A stretch of DNA of 64,000 nt from Solea solea. Taxonomy: Eukaryota; Chordata; Actinopteri; Pleuronectiformes; Soleidae. The stretch covers positions 4,296,917-4,360,916 of the forward strand of contig NC_081142.1 of assembly GCF_958295425.1 (NCBI RefSeq), in the 5' to 3' direction. This document shows positions 62,380 through 64,000 of the stretch, piece after piece; within the stretch, counting starts at the first letter, position 1, and each line of letters starts with the position of its first letter. The notes under the pieces are model-generated. The model saw only the letters and a program-made list of their open reading frames with translations. It was not told where the DNA came from and did not search any database. Position numbers and translations under genes: made by a program.

Positions 62380-63678
62380 CTGGAACAATCAAAGACAGAG
62401 GAGCTAAAGGATGGAAAAGAAATACACCACTGGAAGCTACTCTGACAGCACCTTAATGTGTCAAAGTATGAGCTTTTGTTAGGTTACATTTATAAAGGTA
62501 TAAATCCTCCTGCGAAACAGACCGAAAGAACATTTGCTATATTTCATCACACGGGGGAGAGACAGCAGATTCTTGAAAACATGATGAATGGAAAAGACGA
62601 GGAGATGTTTATAGAAAGAGAAGCTCTTGTTTGGATTGTTCATTGATTCATCCAAACAGCAGATGAGGGAAAAATATAACAGTTTGACCAAACATATGGG
62701 AAGAACGTAACATTTACTCTGACTGATTTCAATCAGTAGAACTTTGAATGTCTAATAAATAAAAGTGGGTGTTTTGACTAAGTCACAGTGTAATAGTTCA
62801 CATCGTCTCCAGCTGCAGTCAGCAAGTGAAAACTGCTGGGTGCACATTTTTCTTTTTTTTATTTTAAGTTAAAGGGATAATTTATAAAGTTATTGGAAGT
62901 GTGGTTGTTGATTTTCTCTATGGAGTTTAGTGCAGGAGAGGGAGCAGTTAAATGGCAAACATATTCTTAATCTGATGTTCCATTCCCACTGGCCAAAAAA
63001 AGTGAAATCCCAGGTGTAAAAGGGTTTTTCACCTTTAGGATTGTGTTATATCCGCATTCACTTCCTGACATTACAGTGCACACAGATTTTCCAGCCAAAA
63101 CCTGCATGTGACGTATCCTGTAAAGTAGAATTTTGTTGTGATTTTTGGGGCACAGACCCGACACCAGAAGTTCCGTATTGCCAATGCAGGCGATGTAGAC
63201 CTGCTCAGGCTTTGACAAGGGTGTCATTCATTACCTGTAAGTTGATGTACCATCGGAATAATCTTGGAGACATGATTCGAAGGTTGAAATCGTACATTGT
63301 GTTTTGTTTACGCCTGCAGACAATTTGTTACATGTGAACCTGCTGCTTTCACCGAGAGGGTTCCAGCATGATTTAAGCAGAATACTCTGATACCTAATAC
63401 AACCACACTTTAAAAAACGATAATAATAAAATGAACCATTCCATTAAAGTGGTTAAAAATGATAATATATGGGTTTAAATCAATGTTTTTCACTACCACA
63501 TTAAAATATGCATGACACACACACAAATGTACAATGTATATGTATATAAATATAAATATATATATACATATATATGTATATACATATGTATATATAAATA
63601 TATACATATGTATAAATTGTTTTTATTTATGTACATTTGTGTGTGTTTAATGCATATTTTACATATACACATATATAT

Positions 63679-63729
<51 letters not shown>

Positions 63730-63905
63730 CATATATATATATACATACATATAGAACTGGTCAGTCTAAGGACACATTTCATCACTGACCTGTAATGAGG
63801 TTCCTGACTTCCCTGTCCTGAGGTCAAAGTCATAGTCGTGCCATGGACAGATGACCTGCAGGACTCCATCAGCCTCCTCAATGTCCCCCTCACACAGAGG
63901 ACCGC
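62281..63905 (-). CDS. rfesd: rfesd-like Rieske [2Fe-2S] domain protein, 3' part
   Basis: Two minus-strand exons, 63790-63905 and 62281-62379, joined in phase 0 across a GT-AG intron; the 5' exons lie beyond the window. The upstream exon (acceptor tctttcag) reads GGPLCEGDIEEADGVLQVIC and then CPWHDYDFDLRTGKSGTSLQ. C-x-x-H here is the second half of the Rieske cluster ligand set; the first half (C-x-H) must be in a missing exon. The downstream exon gives QQVYEVKLEDGNVYVKHA, the closing beta strands, and a short tail to TAG at 62281. Human RFESD has the same order (GGPL…CPWHKY…). Function is poorly known; such domains transfer electrons. Other Rieske ferredoxin-type proteins are possible. Confidence 0.8.
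62380..63789 (-). other. rfesd-like intron
   Basis: A 1.4-kb intron with no recognised exon. Its upstream third, next to the exon at 63790, is taken up by a TA/CA compound microsatellite. Confidence 0.75.
63521..63756. repeat. Compound TA/CA microsatellite
   Basis: Alternating TATA, TACA and CACA words over more than 200 bases, ending about 34 bases before the rfesd-like exon, on the donor side. Frames read through it are Y/I/C/V-rich artefacts. Confidence 0.95.
63790..63905 (-). CDS. rfesd: rfesd-like exon with Rieske C-x-x-H ligands
   Basis: Acceptor cctgtctctttcag, donor TTACAG|gtcagt; two split bases plus 38 codons. CPWH carries one cysteine and one histidine ligand of the [2Fe-2S] cluster. 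Confidence 0.85.
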
Positions 63906-64000
63906 CTGAAAGAGACAGGAAACCACAATGTCTTTTCAAAATAAATCTTGTTACTGTACATGGATATGTAGCAAGAACAGCTATGATGCTGTACGCACAT

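Noticed and set aside
63410..63754. Y/I/C/V-rich frames on both strands
   Set aside because: Translations of the TA/CA microsatellite.

Overview
The window is nuclear DNA from a ray-finned fish, probably a percomorph; the species cannot be named from sequence alone. The evidence is compact GT-AG split genes whose products read as vertebrate proteins, teleost-type transposon remnants (a Tc1/mariner relative, hAT-type elements, L2-like and Rex1/CR1-like LINEs, tRNA-head SINE-like repeats) and frequent CA and TA microsatellites. The gene pair yjefn3 then cilp2, head to tail on the + strand, matches the human order YJEFN3-CILP2 at 19p13.11, so this is conserved vertebrate synteny.

Layout. 1-7,187: no gene recognised; one 200-bp N gap (405-604), old repeat fragments and simple repeats. 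7,188-22,310: yjefn3 (AIBP2/NAXE-like), six coding exons assembled here from splice sites and reading phase, 271 codons. Its introns hold a Tc1 relic, hAT-like elements, MITEs and an L2 3' end. 22,311-39,294: intergenic DNA dominated by one ~12.6-kb minisatellite (about 23,765-36,338; ~38-bp unit, roughly 320 copies) with nested long-range duplications and a co-amplified SINE-like fragment. 39,295-57,126: cilp2 (cartilage intermediate layer protein 2), nine coding exons, 1,250 codons: signal peptide, WxxW domain, two thrombospondin type-1 modules, Ig-like domain and a large C-terminal half with a furin-type site. Intron 1 carries an antisense, near full-length LINE whose 1,014-codon endonuclease-reverse transcriptase ORF is intact. 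57,127-62,280: cilp2 3' flank with several possible poly(A) signals. 62,281-64,000 (minus strand): the last two coding exons of a Rieske [2Fe-2S] protein resembling RFESD, whose 5' part lies beyond the window.

The three host genes share no evident pathway. YJEFN3 proteins are linked to cholesterol efflux, CILP2 is a secreted matrix protein, and the Rieske protein is a presumed intracellular redox protein. They are neighbours by synteny, not an operon-like unit. I found no CRISPR array, functional tRNA, rRNA or convincing new protein system. The least explained structure is the minisatellite, followed by the intact LINE with a signal-peptide-like N-terminus and the extra TSP1 exon of cilp2.
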